A stretch of DNA of 64,000 nt from positions 620,001 to 684,000 of the forward strand of contig NZ_JABBWV010000002.1 in NCBI RefSeq assembly GCF_012999535.1. The letters are read 5' to 3'. The stretch is from Microbispora sp. H11081. GTDB taxonomy: Bacteria > Actinomycetota > Actinomycetes > Streptosporangiales > Streptosporangiaceae. Numbering within the stretch: the stretch's first letter is position 1; the number at the start of each line of letters is the position of its first letter. Both the position numbers and the translations under genes were made by a program. Positions 1 to 7,016 of this stretch are shown one piece after another. The notes beneath the pieces were generated by a model, which had not been told where the DNA came from, ran no database searches, and saw only the letters and a program-made list of their open reading frames with translations.

Positions 1-71
1 TCCCGTACGACCGCGCCGGCGAGGCGGTCGAGGTGCTGGAGAGCCTCGCCCGGCACGGCGGGAACGGGTAG
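1..71 (+). CDS. C-terminal end of an unidentified protein (partial)
   Basis: The third reading frame is open from the window edge to a TAG at 69-71 and reads as a plausible helical tail ending in LARHGGNG. Only 22 residues are visible, so no family can be named. It is placed because its codon use (G/C in third positions) is typical and it runs in the same direction as the cold-shock gene that follows about 210 bases later. It could also be a chance open frame at the edge. Confidence 0.4.
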   Translation, partial: PYDRAGEAVEVLESLARHGGNG

Positions 72-154
72 CGGCTTCCCGGATGCCGTACGTGGCACCT
101 CAGGGCTGTGGTAGCGTTCGTAACGTTGCAGTTGTGGTACCCATGAAACTTGTG

Positions 155-193
155 TGCGCCTGACGGGATGTGACCTTCAGGCGCATTTTGTTT
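155..193 (+). promoter_or_regulatory. Leader hairpin followed by a U-rich run, attenuator-like, ahead of the cold-shock gene
   Basis: TGCGCCTGA (155-163) and TCAGGCGCA (177-185) are perfect 9-base inverted repeats with a 13-base loop, followed at once by TTTTGTTTT. This is the shape of an intrinsic terminator, yet it lies about 100 bases upstream of the start codon inside the probable 5' leader. Either it ends a transcript arriving from upstream or it acts as an attenuator or thermosensor for the cold-shock gene. Which one is inference. Confidence 0.6.
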
Positions 194-230
194 TCCCGGC
201 CATCTCCGGAGGGGCCTCATTCGGCGACGT

Positions 231-253
231 GGAATCCGCGCGGTGCGGATTCC
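231..253 (+). promoter_or_regulatory. Second leader hairpin just upstream of the cold-shock ribosome binding site
   Basis: GGAATCCGC (231-239) and GCGGATTCC (245-253) form a perfect 9-base stem with a 5-base loop. The stem ends 15 bases before the strong AAAGGAG ribosome binding site at 269-275. Cold-shock leaders often fold to control translation by temperature. Here that role is inferred only from position. Confidence 0.55.
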
Positions 254-282
254 GGTTCGGCCCCTGTCAAAGGAGATTCGAC

Positions 283-486
283 ATGGCTCTCGGAACTGTG
301 AAGTGGTTCAACTCGGAAAAGGGCTTCGGCTTCATCGAGCAGGACGGCGGCGGCCCCGACGTCTTCGCCCACTACTCGAACATCGCCGCCCAGGGCTACC
401 GTGAGCTGCAGGAGGGTCAGAAGGTGTCGTTCGACATCACGCAGGGCCAGAAGGGCCCGCAGGCCGAGAACATCGTTCCCGCCTGA
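283..486 (+). CDS. cspA: CspA-family cold-shock protein
   Basis: This 67-residue single cold-shock domain is the usual length for a bacterial Csp. The RNA-binding motifs are intact: KGFGFI (RNP1-like, near residues 15-20) and DVFAHYS (RNP2-like). The family binds single-stranded RNA/DNA in the cytoplasm and acts as an RNA chaperone. The ATG at 283 is chosen over an in-frame start at 154 because it follows AAAGGAG by 7 bases and matches the canonical N-terminus [10 protein letters not shown]. The gene stands alone, with a structured leader upstream and a strong terminator downstream. Confidence 0.97.
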   Translation: MALGTVKWFNSEKGFGFIEQDGGGPDVFAHYSNIAAQGYRELQEGQKVSFDITQGQKGPQAENIVPA

Positions 487-506
487 CCCACACCGGCATC
501 ACGATT

Positions 507-545
507 CGGGGCCCGCGCTAGGCAGCGCGGGCCCCGACCCGTTTT
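507..545 (+). terminator. Strong intrinsic terminator of the cold-shock gene
   Basis: A perfect 13-base stem (507-519 with 524-536) has a 4-base loop and is followed by ACCCGTTTT. It lies 21 bases after the stop codon. Confidence 0.9.
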
Positions 546-727
546 CACGGGCAGGCGCTCTCGCGTGCCGCGAGCGCCGCCGCCCGTGTGGACGGGCCGG
601 CCTCCGGTGGCGGACGGGGATCCAGGCCCTGGCCGCGAGGGGAGAGCGCCGGCGCGCGGACGCCCGCCGCCGGCATGCCGGCGGAGCGGTGCCCGCGTGA
701 CGCGCTTCCCCTAGGGGACATCTGTGC
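546..727. other. Gene-free interval between the cold-shock terminator and a convergent small gene
   Basis: No open frame here has convincing start signals. The interval is GC-rich with several short self-complementary stretches (for example around 669-683) but no recognisable promoter or RNA. Confidence 0.5.
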
Positions 728-955
728 TCAGAGCTTGTGCAGCTTCTTGTACGGGGTCGTGATTCTTTCCTGCTGGGATCGGAAGTCGACGATCACGGCG
801 ACTCCGTCCTCGACGTCCACGACCACGCCGAGACCGTAGCGATCATGCGTGACCTGGTCGTTCACGCTGAACTGCTCGACAGGCGGAGCGGGAGGCGGGG
901 GCTTGAAGGGACTGGTGGGCAGGTGACGGCGGGACGCGCCGCTGGCTGGCTTCAT
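728..955 (-). CDS. Small conserved SH3/tudor-like protein of unknown role
   Basis: The product is 75 residues with a Pro-rich N-terminus (about residues 13-25) followed by a compact beta-rich segment containing VNDQVTHDRYGLG and a basic tail ending in KKLHKL. The segment resembles the small CarD/UvrD-tail tudor-like fold found in short actinobacterial proteins. That likeness is by eye and no function is known. Its ATG (953-955) overlaps the TGA of the upstream efflux gene (952-954) as ATGA, so it may be translationally coupled to it. A GAGAAG ribosome binding site lies just upstream of the ATG. Confidence 0.75.
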   Translation of the reverse strand: MKPASGASRRHLPTSPFKPPPPAPPVEQFSVNDQVTHDRYGLGVVVDVEDGVAVIVDFRSQQERITTPYKKLHKL

Positions 956-2451
956 CTTCTCAAGTATGTGCTCCCCGCCGAACTACTCACAACCGACCCA
1001 CGCTCTTCCGGCGATGTTCGGCGCGCCGCGCCCGCCGGGACGCGCTCGGCCGCCGCGGCGGCGGGCGCCGTACGGCGGCGACTTCCGGGCACCAGCAGCG
1101 ACACGGCGACGGTGACCGCCAGGGTCACGGCCAGCGCCAGGAAGGCGGTGGTGAAGCCCGACTCGTACGGCAGGCCGTCGGGGCGCGGGTGGCCCGTGAC
1201 GACGGAGCTGATCACGGCGGTGCCGATGGAGCCGCCGATGGTGCGGATGTTGGTGTTCATCCCCCCGGCGACGGCGGTCTGCCTGGCCGGCACGCTCTGC
1301 ACGATCAGGTTGGTCATCGCCGCGTAGGCCAGGCCCAGGCCGAGCCCGAACACGGCGGTCGCGACGGCGAGCTGCCAGGGCCGGTCGTGCCACAGGGCGA
1401 CGCCGGCGATGGACAGCGCCCCGAGCACGCACCCCCACACGAGCTGGGTCTTGACCCCGGCGACGCGGGAGATCGGGCCGCTCACCGCGCCGGCGACGGC
1501 CATCGTGACGAGCATGGGCAGCATCAGCAGCCCGGCCTCGGTCACGCTCGACCCGAAGCCGTAGCCCGTCACGGCCACCGGCATCTGCATGAACTGCGGC
1601 AGGAACGCGTACGAGGCGAACATGCCGGCGCCGAACAGCAGCGCGACCAGGTTGGTCGTCCACACGGCCGGCAGGCGCATCATGCGCATGTCGATCAGCG
1701 GGTCGCGCGACCGCAGTTCGACCGCGATCCATGCGGCGAACAGCACGGCGGCGATGGCGAGCGGCACGACGACGGCGGGCGAGCCCCAGCCCCACGCGGA
1801 CGCCTCGGTGAGCGGGACCAGCAGCGCCACCAGCCATCCGGACAGCAGCGCCGCGGCCGGCCAGTTGACCCGGCCGGGCGTGCGCACCGGCGACCGGGGG
1901 ACGGTGCGGTAGGCCAGGAACGCGGTGGCGACGACGACGATCGCCGGTGTCCAGAACAGCCAGCGCCAGCCCAGCGCGTCGACGATCGGGCCCGCGAGCA
2001 CGATTCCGACGCCGCCGCCGGCCGCGATGACGGCGGACAGGATGCCGACCATCGAGGGCACCCGGGCGGCGGGGAACTCGTCGCGCACGATGCCGAACGA
2101 CACGGGGAACACTGCGCCGCCGAGGCCCTGGATGACCCGGCCGGCGATGAGCACGCCCACGTTGGGGGCGAGGGCGGCGACCACGCAGCCGAGGACGATG
2201 GCGGCCAGCGAGACGAGCAGCGTGCGGTCCTTGCCGATCATGTCGGCGATGCGGCCCAGCAGCGGCGTGGCGACGGACGCGGACAGCAGCCAGGCGGTGA
2301 GCACCCAGGTCACCGTGGTCTGGCTGGTGTGCAGGTCATGCTGGATGGTGGACAGCACAGGGCTGGCCAGGGATTGCAGCAGGGAGAACGAGGCCGTGGC
2401 GGCTGCCAGCGCGAGGAAGATCAGCCGTTGCGGCGAGGTGGTGCGTGACAT
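952..2451 (-). CDS. MFS drug:proton antiporter (DHA2/EmrB-QacA type)
   Basis: This 499-residue membrane protein has about 14 hydrophobic segments, typical of the 14-spanner DHA2 family that exports drugs or other small organics in exchange for protons. Visible family features are an N-terminal membrane helix followed by WVLTAWLLSASV, the conserved RIADMIGKDR loop between helices 2 and 3 (a motif A variant), and RVIQGLGGAVFP. The ATG at 2449-2451 is chosen because AAGGA precedes it by 6 bases. The open frame runs further upstream but that part lies over the promoter. The Pro/Ala/Arg-rich C-terminus is probably cytoplasmic. A TetR regulator is divergent and the shared spacer holds operator repeats. 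Confidence 0.93.
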   Translation of the reverse strand: MSRTTSPQRLIFLALAAATASFSLLQSLASPVLSTIQHDLHTSQTTVTWVLTAWLLSASVATPLLGRIADMIGKDRTLLVSLAAIVLGCVVAALAPNVGVLIAGRVIQGLGGAVFPVSFGIVRDEFPAARVPSMVGILSAVIAAGGGVGIVLAGPIVDALGWRWLFWTPAIVVVATAFLAYRTVPRSPVRTPGRVNWPAAALLSGWLVALLVPLTEASAWGWGSPAVVVPLAIAAVLFAAWIAVELRSRDPLIDMRMMRLPAVWTTNLVALLFGAGMFASYAFLPQFMQMPVAVTGYGFGSSVTEAGLLMLPMLVTMAVAGAVSGPISRVAGVKTQLVWGCVLGALSIAGVALWHDRPWQLAVATAVFGLGLGLAYAAMTNLIVQSVPARQTAVAGGMNTNIRTIGGSIGTAVISSVVTGHPRPDGLPYESGFTTAFLALAVTLAVTVAVSLLVPGSRRRTAPAAAAAERVPAGAARRTSPEERGSVVSSSAGSTYLRR

Positions 2452-2592
2452 CGAGATCCTTCGACAGGAGGAACCGGCGCGACGAGGCGCGCCGGTGACG
2501 CCGCCCCGGCGAAGGGGGCGGCGCACGACGAAAAGACGATCAGGGGGGCGTTGAAAGGAAGACGCGAACGCGAATGCCCGCCTGCTAAAGTC

Positions 2593-2634
2593 GAGGCGTG
2601 CCTCCACATTAGCGGAGGTGTGCCTCCGGTTCAA
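2593..2634. promoter_or_regulatory. Promoter and tandem palindromic operators between the efflux pump and its TetR regulator
   Basis: On the minus strand TTGAAC (2634-2629) and TAATGT (2611-2606) are separated by 17 bases, a good sigma-70-like promoter for the pump. The spacer is filled exactly by the palindrome CGGAGGTGTGCCTCCG (2613-2628). A second near-identical box, GAGGCGTGCCTCC (2593-2605), begins 22 bases from the matching bases of the first (GAGGTGTGCCTCC at 2615-2627), two helical turns away and over the probable start point. This is the layout expected for a TetR repressor controlling the pump. Confidence 0.75.
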
Positions 2635-2650
2635 CTTCGAGAGGAGACCG

Positions 2651-3229
2651 GTGAAGGACAAGGCGGCCGAAGGCCCCCGGACGAGGGTGCGCCGCCCCCA
2701 GCGCGCGGACGCGCGGCGCAACTTCGACGCGCTGCTCGCCGCGGCCCGGGAGGCGTTCGCCGAGCACGGGACGGAGGCGTCGCTGGAGGACATCGCCCGG
2801 CGCGCCGGTGTCGGCATCGGCACGCTCTACCGCAACTTCCCGACGCGGCAGGACCTTTTCGACAGCGTCTACCTCGACGAGATCGACGAGCTGTGCCAGG
2901 CCGCGGGGCAGGTCGCGGACCTGCCGCCGTGGGAGGCGCTGGCCGCCTGGCTGCGCCGGTTCGTGGCCTACGCGGCCACCAAGCGGGCCATCTACGAGGC
3001 GCTCAACCGCGACTCGGACATGATGCGGTCGAGCCGGGCCGCCATGTACGAGGCGGGGGAGCCGCTGTTCGTCCGGGCGAGGGAGGCCGGGGAGATCCGC
3101 GGCGACGCGACCTTCGACGACGTCCTGCGGATGATCTCCGGCATCACCGGGGCCGGGTTCGTCGACGACGACCAGCGGGAGCGGGTGCTGCGCATGGCTC
3201 TCGACGGCGTGCGCTCCCGGCCGGCCTGA
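2651..3229 (+). CDS. TetR-family transcriptional regulator
   Basis: The product is 192 residues. The N-terminal helix-turn-helix region is clear: ALLAAAREAFAEHG, then ASLEDIARRAGVGIGTLYRN and FPTRQDLF at about residues 20-68. A ligand-binding helical domain follows. GTG 2651 is preferred over a start at 2618 because GAGGAG lies at 2641-2646 and the earlier start would put coding sequence across the operator. Divergence from the MFS pump and the paired palindromes indicate it represses that pump and perhaps itself. The inducer is not predictable. Confidence 0.92.
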   Translation: MKDKAAEGPRTRVRRPQRADARRNFDALLAAAREAFAEHGTEASLEDIARRAGVGIGTLYRNFPTRQDLFDSVYLDEIDELCQAAGQVADLPPWEALAAWLRRFVAYAATKRAIYEALNRDSDMMRSSRAAMYEAGEPLFVRAREAGEIRGDATFDDVLRMISGITGAGFVDDDQRERVLRMALDGVRSRPA

Positions 3230-3248
3230 TCCCGGCGCGAACAGGAAC

Positions 3249-3277
3249 GCCGGGCGGGCCCGACGGCCCCGCCCGGC
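3249..3277 (+). terminator. Probable terminator after the tetR gene
   Basis: GCCGGGCGGG (3249-3258) pairs perfectly with CCCGCCCGGC (3268-3277). No U-run follows, so efficiency is uncertain. Confidence 0.5.
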
Positions 3278-3378
3278 TGTCACCGGACGTCGTCCGTCAT
3301 GGTGAAGCGGTGCCCTGCCGCCCGGGCCCTGGCTAGAGTTTGCACCTCATCTTGTAGCGGAGGGCGGAGGGTTCGCGA

Positions 3379-3981
3379 TTGGCCGGCCAGAGTCGGGGAC
3401 GTCCCGGGTGGATGCACGTCGGGCCCCTGGAGGAGCGGCTGACGCGTGGCTGGAGTCCGGACACATTCCCCGACGCAGAGTTGCTTCTCGCCGTGATGAC
3501 GCTGGCCGCGGTGCCTCACGCCCTCGCGGTCCGCTTGGCGGCTCATCTCGCTGGGGGCATCTACTTGGGCTATGGCTCGGTGCCGGACTTGCCCGGGTTT
3601 GAGTCCTTGCGGAGCGTGCGACTGCCCGTCCAGGACGCCTCCTGGGATCTGACTCCGGCGGTCTACGATCCCAACACCCGCCGCATCGGCATCGGTACCG
3701 CCCCGTCGACGAGCGTCAGCGTGTGCGGCCATGAGTTGGGTCATGCCTGCGATCACATGGACGGATGCCCCTCACGCGAGGAGTTCTGGCAGCACCTGCA
3801 GGTCAGCTACCGAGACCGCCTGATGCGGCCCTACCGGGAAGATGCCGGCGAGTTATTCGCTGAGGCCTTCGCATGCACGCTCATCAGGAAGGTCACCCGC
3901 CTGATCCGGCTTTTCGGCGGGGACGAGGCGTCGGCCGAACGCGCCTACCACTGGCTGTCGGGTCGCTACGGGATCGGATGA
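3379..3981 (+). CDS. Putative zinc metallopeptidase resembling the lethal-factor C-terminal (ATLF) fold
   Basis: The product is 200 residues. The catalytic signature is HELGHACDH near residues 118-126: HExxH supplies two zinc ligands and the glutamate. A second block, GELFAEAFA at about 157-165, supplies a likely third ligand. The pattern HExxHxxDH plus ELFAEAF is typical of the anthrax-lethal-factor-like peptidase group. No signal peptide or membrane segment is evident, so it is probably cytoplasmic or exported by a non-classical route. The start is a TTG at 3379 with GGAGG 8 bases upstream; an in-frame ATG at residue 12 is the alternative. Substrate unknown. A small unknown gene follows about 100 bases later. 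Confidence 0.72.
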   Translation: MAGQSRGRPGWMHVGPLEERLTRGWSPDTFPDAELLLAVMTLAAVPHALAVRLAAHLAGGIYLGYGSVPDLPGFESLRSVRLPVQDASWDLTPAVYDPNTRRIGIGTAPSTSVSVCGHELGHACDHMDGCPSREEFWQHLQVSYRDRLMRPYREDAGELFAEAFACTLIRKVTRLIRLFGGDEASAERAYHWLSGRYGIG

Positions 3982-4087
3982 CGACTGACAGCGCTCAGGG
4001 TATGGCGCGTAATGGTGGGTGGACAAGCATTGTGGTTATGCTGGCCGAGCGGCCATGGTCTCGGCTGTTGAACGGAGAGGCGCGGCG

Positions 4088-4309
4088 ATGAGCGTGATAA
4101 TGCTGCCTGGTGGGGTGCTCCGTGTGCCGACCGCGACCACCCTGCCCGACGGCACCAAAGTCGACGGCACCCGTGAGGTTCGCCCGGACGATCCGGAATA
4201 CCCGCACTGGCTCCCCTACGCTCAGCGGGAAGCCGAGCTGTGGCAGGGGGACGAGGCTGAGCAGGACCAGCGCATCCTGGAACGCTGGCGGCGCCGCGAA
4301 AGCGCCTGA
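4088..4309 (+). CDS. Small hypothetical protein
   Basis: The product is 73 residues, hydrophilic and acidic, with PDDPEYPHWLPYA in the middle and a charged C-terminal helix (ERWRRRESA). ATG 4088 is chosen because GGAGAG lies about 9 bases upstream; an in-frame ATG at 4019 lacks a ribosome binding site. No family is recognised. It follows the metallopeptidase gene and could be its partner, but nothing in the sequence shows that. Confidence 0.6.
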   Translation: MSVIMLPGGVLRVPTATTLPDGTKVDGTREVRPDDPEYPHWLPYAQREAELWQGDEAEQDQRILERWRRRESA

Positions 4310-4509
4310 ACCAGTTGGGCCGATGGTGCGGCTTTGAGTGCTTGCCGAACCGCCGGCTTCATGCGCCCGCCCGAACGCGTCGTCCAACCTCGCCCTGCTC
4401 GCCCCGGCTGATGGCTGCCTGCGGCCCTCGCACGCGCGGATGTCTGGTGGGGAGCCTTCGGCACGCCGCCGTTGCTCTCGTCGTCGAAGATCCAGTCTGA
4501 CAGCTCGCC

Positions 4510-4532
4510 GAACCGATTCGCCGAATCGATTC
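4510..4532. promoter_or_regulatory. Upstream copy of the sugar-operon operator
   Basis: GAACCGATT, a 5-base spacer, then AATCGATTC: nearly the same half-sites as the promoter-proximal operator at 4700-4723, about 190 bases away. The core CGATTCG-C-CGAATCG is a perfect 7-1-7 palindrome. Two copies raise the possibility of DNA looping by a dimeric or tetrameric repressor. Confidence 0.5.
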
Positions 4533-4666
4533 GACGGCACGATGAGCGGATGCCGCGAGGCGGTCAGGGGCCGGAAACCTTCCCGGCATGTCGTGGACAC
4601 CTCGCCCGGCGCGCCGCCTCCGCGCGCGTCGCGGTGGCGTCCCGGCAAATAGTGCAGCGGAGCCCA

Positions 4667-4723
4667 TTGACGCAGGCGATGGACCGGGCCTATCTTCGGC
4701 GAACCGATTGGCGAATCGGTTCG
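4667..4723 (+). promoter_or_regulatory. Promoter of the sugar ABC operon with a LacI-type palindrome over the start point
   Basis: TTGACG (4667-4672), an 18-base spacer, and TATCTT (4691-4696) form a strong promoter. A perfect palindrome with 10-base arms, CGAACCGATT (4700-4709) and AATCGGTTCG (4714-4723), sits over the predicted start point at about 4703. A repressor bound there would block initiation. LacI-family control of sugar operons is the usual arrangement, but no lacI-type gene lies in this window. Confidence 0.75.
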
Positions 4724-4767
4724 ACTCTGAAAACGGGCGCGTAACGCTGTCAGTGGAGGTCACGTCA

Positions 4768-6048
4768 ATGAGACCAGGGTCAATCGGCCGGCGTACGGCC
4801 GGTCTGGGTGTGGTGGTCCTCGCCATCGCGGGCGGCCTCACCGCGTGCGGGTCGTCCGGCGGCGACGACGGCGCCCCGGCGGGAGCGGGAGAGGGCCAGG
4901 CCTCGGGGGGCGGGACGTACACGATCTGGGATCCGTATCCGCAGTTCGACAAGAGCTCCGACTGGGTGCGGCTGCTCGACACGTGCGGCTCGCAGGCGGG
5001 GGTGACCGTCGAGCGGGCGGGTTACGACACCACCGACCTGACGAACAAGGCGTTGCTGGCGGCGCAGCAGGGCAACTCGCCGGACGTGCTGATCGTGGAC
5101 AACCCGGTGGTCTCGACGCTGGCGGAGGCGGGGGTGCTGACGACGACCGAGGAGTCGAAGCTCGACGTCTCGGCGCTGTCGCCGAACCTGCTCGCGGCCG
5201 GTCAGGCCGGGGGGAAGACGTACGGGGTTCCGATCGGGGCGAACACTCTGGCTCTCTACTACAACAAGGAGGTGCTGGAGAAGGCGGGGGTGGACGCGGC
5301 CGGTGTCACGGACTGGGCGTCGTTGACCGCGGCGCTGGAGAAGGTGAAGGCGGCCGGCAAGAAGGGCATCACGTTCTCCGCCATCGGCACCGAGGAGGGC
5401 AGCTTCCAGTTCCTGCCGTGGTTCTGGGGCTCTGGCGCGAACCTCATGAAGCTGGACTCGGCCGAGGGCGTCTCGGCGGTGGCTCTGTGGGCGGATTGGC
5501 TGAAGAAGGGGCTCGCGCCCAATTCGGTCATCAACAACACGCAGACGACGAGCTGGCAGGAGTTCGCCACCGGCGACTTCGCGTTCGCGGAGAACGGCAC
5601 CTGGCAGCTCGCCAACGCCAAGAAGACCGGTTTCGACTACGGCATCATCCCGATTCCCGGTAAGGGCGGGGGCACCGCGCCCGCTCCCACCGGGGGCGAG
5701 TTCGTCAGCATCCCGGTGCAGCAGGACGTCGCCCGTTACGCCGTTGCGCAGCAGCTCGTGAGCTGTCTGACCAGCACGGACAATTCGCTGACGACCACGA
5801 CGACGCTGTCGTACATCGCGCCGACGGAGGAGGTGCAGGTCAAGCAGGTCGAGCAGAACGCGGAGCTGAAGGTGTGGGTGGAGGCGGTCAAGGCCGCCAA
5901 GGGCCGCACCAGTGACAATCTCGGCACGAAGTATCCGAAGATCTCCGAGCCGATGTGGAAGGCCGTGCAGGCGGCGCTGAGCGGGTCGCAGTCTCCGCAG
6001 GAGGCGATGACGGCCGCCCAGAGCGCGGCGGCGAGCGCGACCCGGTAA
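4768..6048 (+). CDS. Sugar ABC transporter substrate-binding lipoprotein (family 1)
   Basis: The product is 426 residues. The N-terminus is a lipoprotein signal: RR pair, hydrophobic core, and lipobox LTAC with the acylated Cys at residue 27. The mature part has the layout of MalE/family-1 binding proteins, with VLIVDNPVVS near the start and a WQEFATGDFAF block typical of oligosaccharide binders. It would capture the sugar outside the membrane and hand it to the two permeases encoded next. GGAGG precedes ATG 4768. Its TAA shares a base with the next ATG (TAATG). The sugar is unknown; the co-encoded glycosidase suggests an alpha-linked oligosaccharide. Confidence 0.93.
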   Translation: MRPGSIGRRTAGLGVVVLAIAGGLTACGSSGGDDGAPAGAGEGQASGGGTYTIWDPYPQFDKSSDWVRLLDTCGSQAGVTVERAGYDTTDLTNKALLAAQQGNSPDVLIVDNPVVSTLAEAGVLTTTEESKLDVSALSPNLLAAGQAGGKTYGVPIGANTLALYYNKEVLEKAGVDAAGVTDWASLTAALEKVKAAGKKGITFSAIGTEEGSFQFLPWFWGSGANLMKLDSAEGVSAVALWADWLKKGLAPNSVINNTQTTSWQEFATGDFAFAENGTWQLANAKKTGFDYGIIPIPGKGGGTAPAPTGGEFVSIPVQQDVARYAVAQQLVSCLTSTDNSLTTTTTLSYIAPTEEVQVKQVEQNAELKVWVEAVKAAKGRTSDNLGTKYPKISEPMWKAVQAALSGSQSPQEAMTAAQSAAASATR

Positions 6049-7016
6049 TGAGCGCGGGCCGAGCGACGCGGACGCCGGTGCGCCCCGCCCGCGCCTCCGT
6101 TCCCACCCGGGGGCGGGAGCTCCGGGCGGCGCGCATCCGGTCGGGGCAGTGGGCGGCGTGGGCGTTCCTCGCGCCGGTGATGGTCTATCTGCTGGCGTTC
6201 TACGTCTATCCGTTGTATCGCAACGTCGATCTGAGCCTGCGCGACTACACGGTGCGGTCGTTCGTGCGGGGGGACGCGCCGTTCACGGGGCCGGCCAACT
6301 ACGGGAAGGTGTTCGCGGACGCGACGTTCGGGCCCGCGCTGTGGCACACGGTGGTGTTCACGGTGGTGTCGCTGGTCTTCCAGTTCACGATCGGGCTGGC
6401 GCTGGCGGTGTTCTTCAGCCGCAACTTCCGCCTGTCGGCGACGTTGCGGGCGCTGTTCCTGGTGCCGTGGCTGTTGCCGTTGATCGTGTCGTCGTCGACG
6501 TGGTCGTGGATGCTCAACAGCGAGTCTGGTGTGGTCAACGCGGTGCTGACGGCGGTGGGGATCGGCCCGGTGAACTGGCTGACCTCTCCCGACTGGTCGT
6601 TGTGGTCGGTGACCATCGCCAACATCTGGATCGGGATCCCGTTCAACCTGGTGGTGCTGTACAGCGGACTGCAGGCCATTCCCTCGCATGTGCATGAGGC
6701 GGCCGAACTGGACGGCGCGTCGGGGTGGCAGCGGTTCCGGCTGGTGACGTTCCCGTTGCTGCGGCCGGTGTCGGGGATCACGTTGCTGCTGGGGCTGGTC
6801 TACACGCTGAAGGTGTTCGACATCATCTGGATCATGACGAGGGGCGGGCCTAGCGACGCGTCCACGACGCTGGCGACCTGGTCGTACCGGCTGGGGTTCG
6901 GGAACCTGCTGCCGTCGTTCGGGCCGGGCGCGGCGGTGGGGAACCTGCTGATCGTGATCGCGCTGGTGTTCGGGCTGGTCTACATCCGGGCGCAGCGGCG
7001 GCTGGGGGCGGCATGA
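6048..7016 (+). CDS. Sugar ABC transporter permease (MalF type)
   Basis: The product is 322 residues with about six membrane segments beginning after residue 35. The conserved cytoplasmic EAA loop is visible as EAAELDGASGWQRFRLVTFP, the docking site for the ATPase. ATG 6048 overlaps the stop of the binding-protein gene by one base, and the gene's stop overlaps the next start as ATGA, so the three genes are translationally coupled. No ATPase gene lies in the operon. A shared MsiK-type ATPase encoded elsewhere is the usual solution in actinomycetes (inference). Confidence 0.93.
   Translation: MSAGRATRTPVRPARASVPTRGRELRAARIRSGQWAAWAFLAPVMVYLLAFYVYPLYRNVDLSLRDYTVRSFVRGDAPFTGPANYGKVFADATFGPALWHTVVFTVVSLVFQFTIGLALAVFFSRNFRLSATLRALFLVPWLLPLIVSSSTWSWMLNSESGVVNAVLTAVGIGPVNWLTSPDWSLWSVTIANIWIGIPFNLVVLYSGLQAIPSHVHEAAELDGASGWQRFRLVTFPLLRPVSGITLLLGLVYTLKVFDIIWIMTRGGPSDASTTLATWSYRLGFGNLLPSFGPGAAVGNLLIVIALVFGLVYIRAQRRLGAA

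Larger units (their letters stand above)
4310..4767. other. Gene-free regulatory interval before the sugar ABC operon
   Basis: This 458-base stretch holds no convincing gene on either strand. It contains two related palindromic operator candidates (4510-4532 and 4700-4723) and a sigma-70-like promoter (4667-4696), which are listed separately. Nothing else stands out. Confidence 0.7.

Noticed and set aside
154..282. In-frame upstream extension of the cold-shock protein
   Set aside because: It would put a 43-residue unrelated tail on a protein whose canonical start has a perfect ribosome binding site at 283, and it covers two perfect RNA hairpins.
1189..2448. Long plus-strand open frame across the MFS pump
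   Set aside because: Antisense to a clear membrane-protein gene, with Gly/His/Arg/Asp-rich shadow composition and no ribosome binding site.
4310..4767. A hidden regulator gene upstream of the sugar operon
   Set aside because: No open frame here has a helix-turn-helix or a start signal; the stretch is better explained by operators and a promoter.
5736..6695. Minus-strand open frame over the ABC genes
   Set aside because: His/Arg/Gln-rich antisense of the binding-protein end and first permease, with no recognisable domain.
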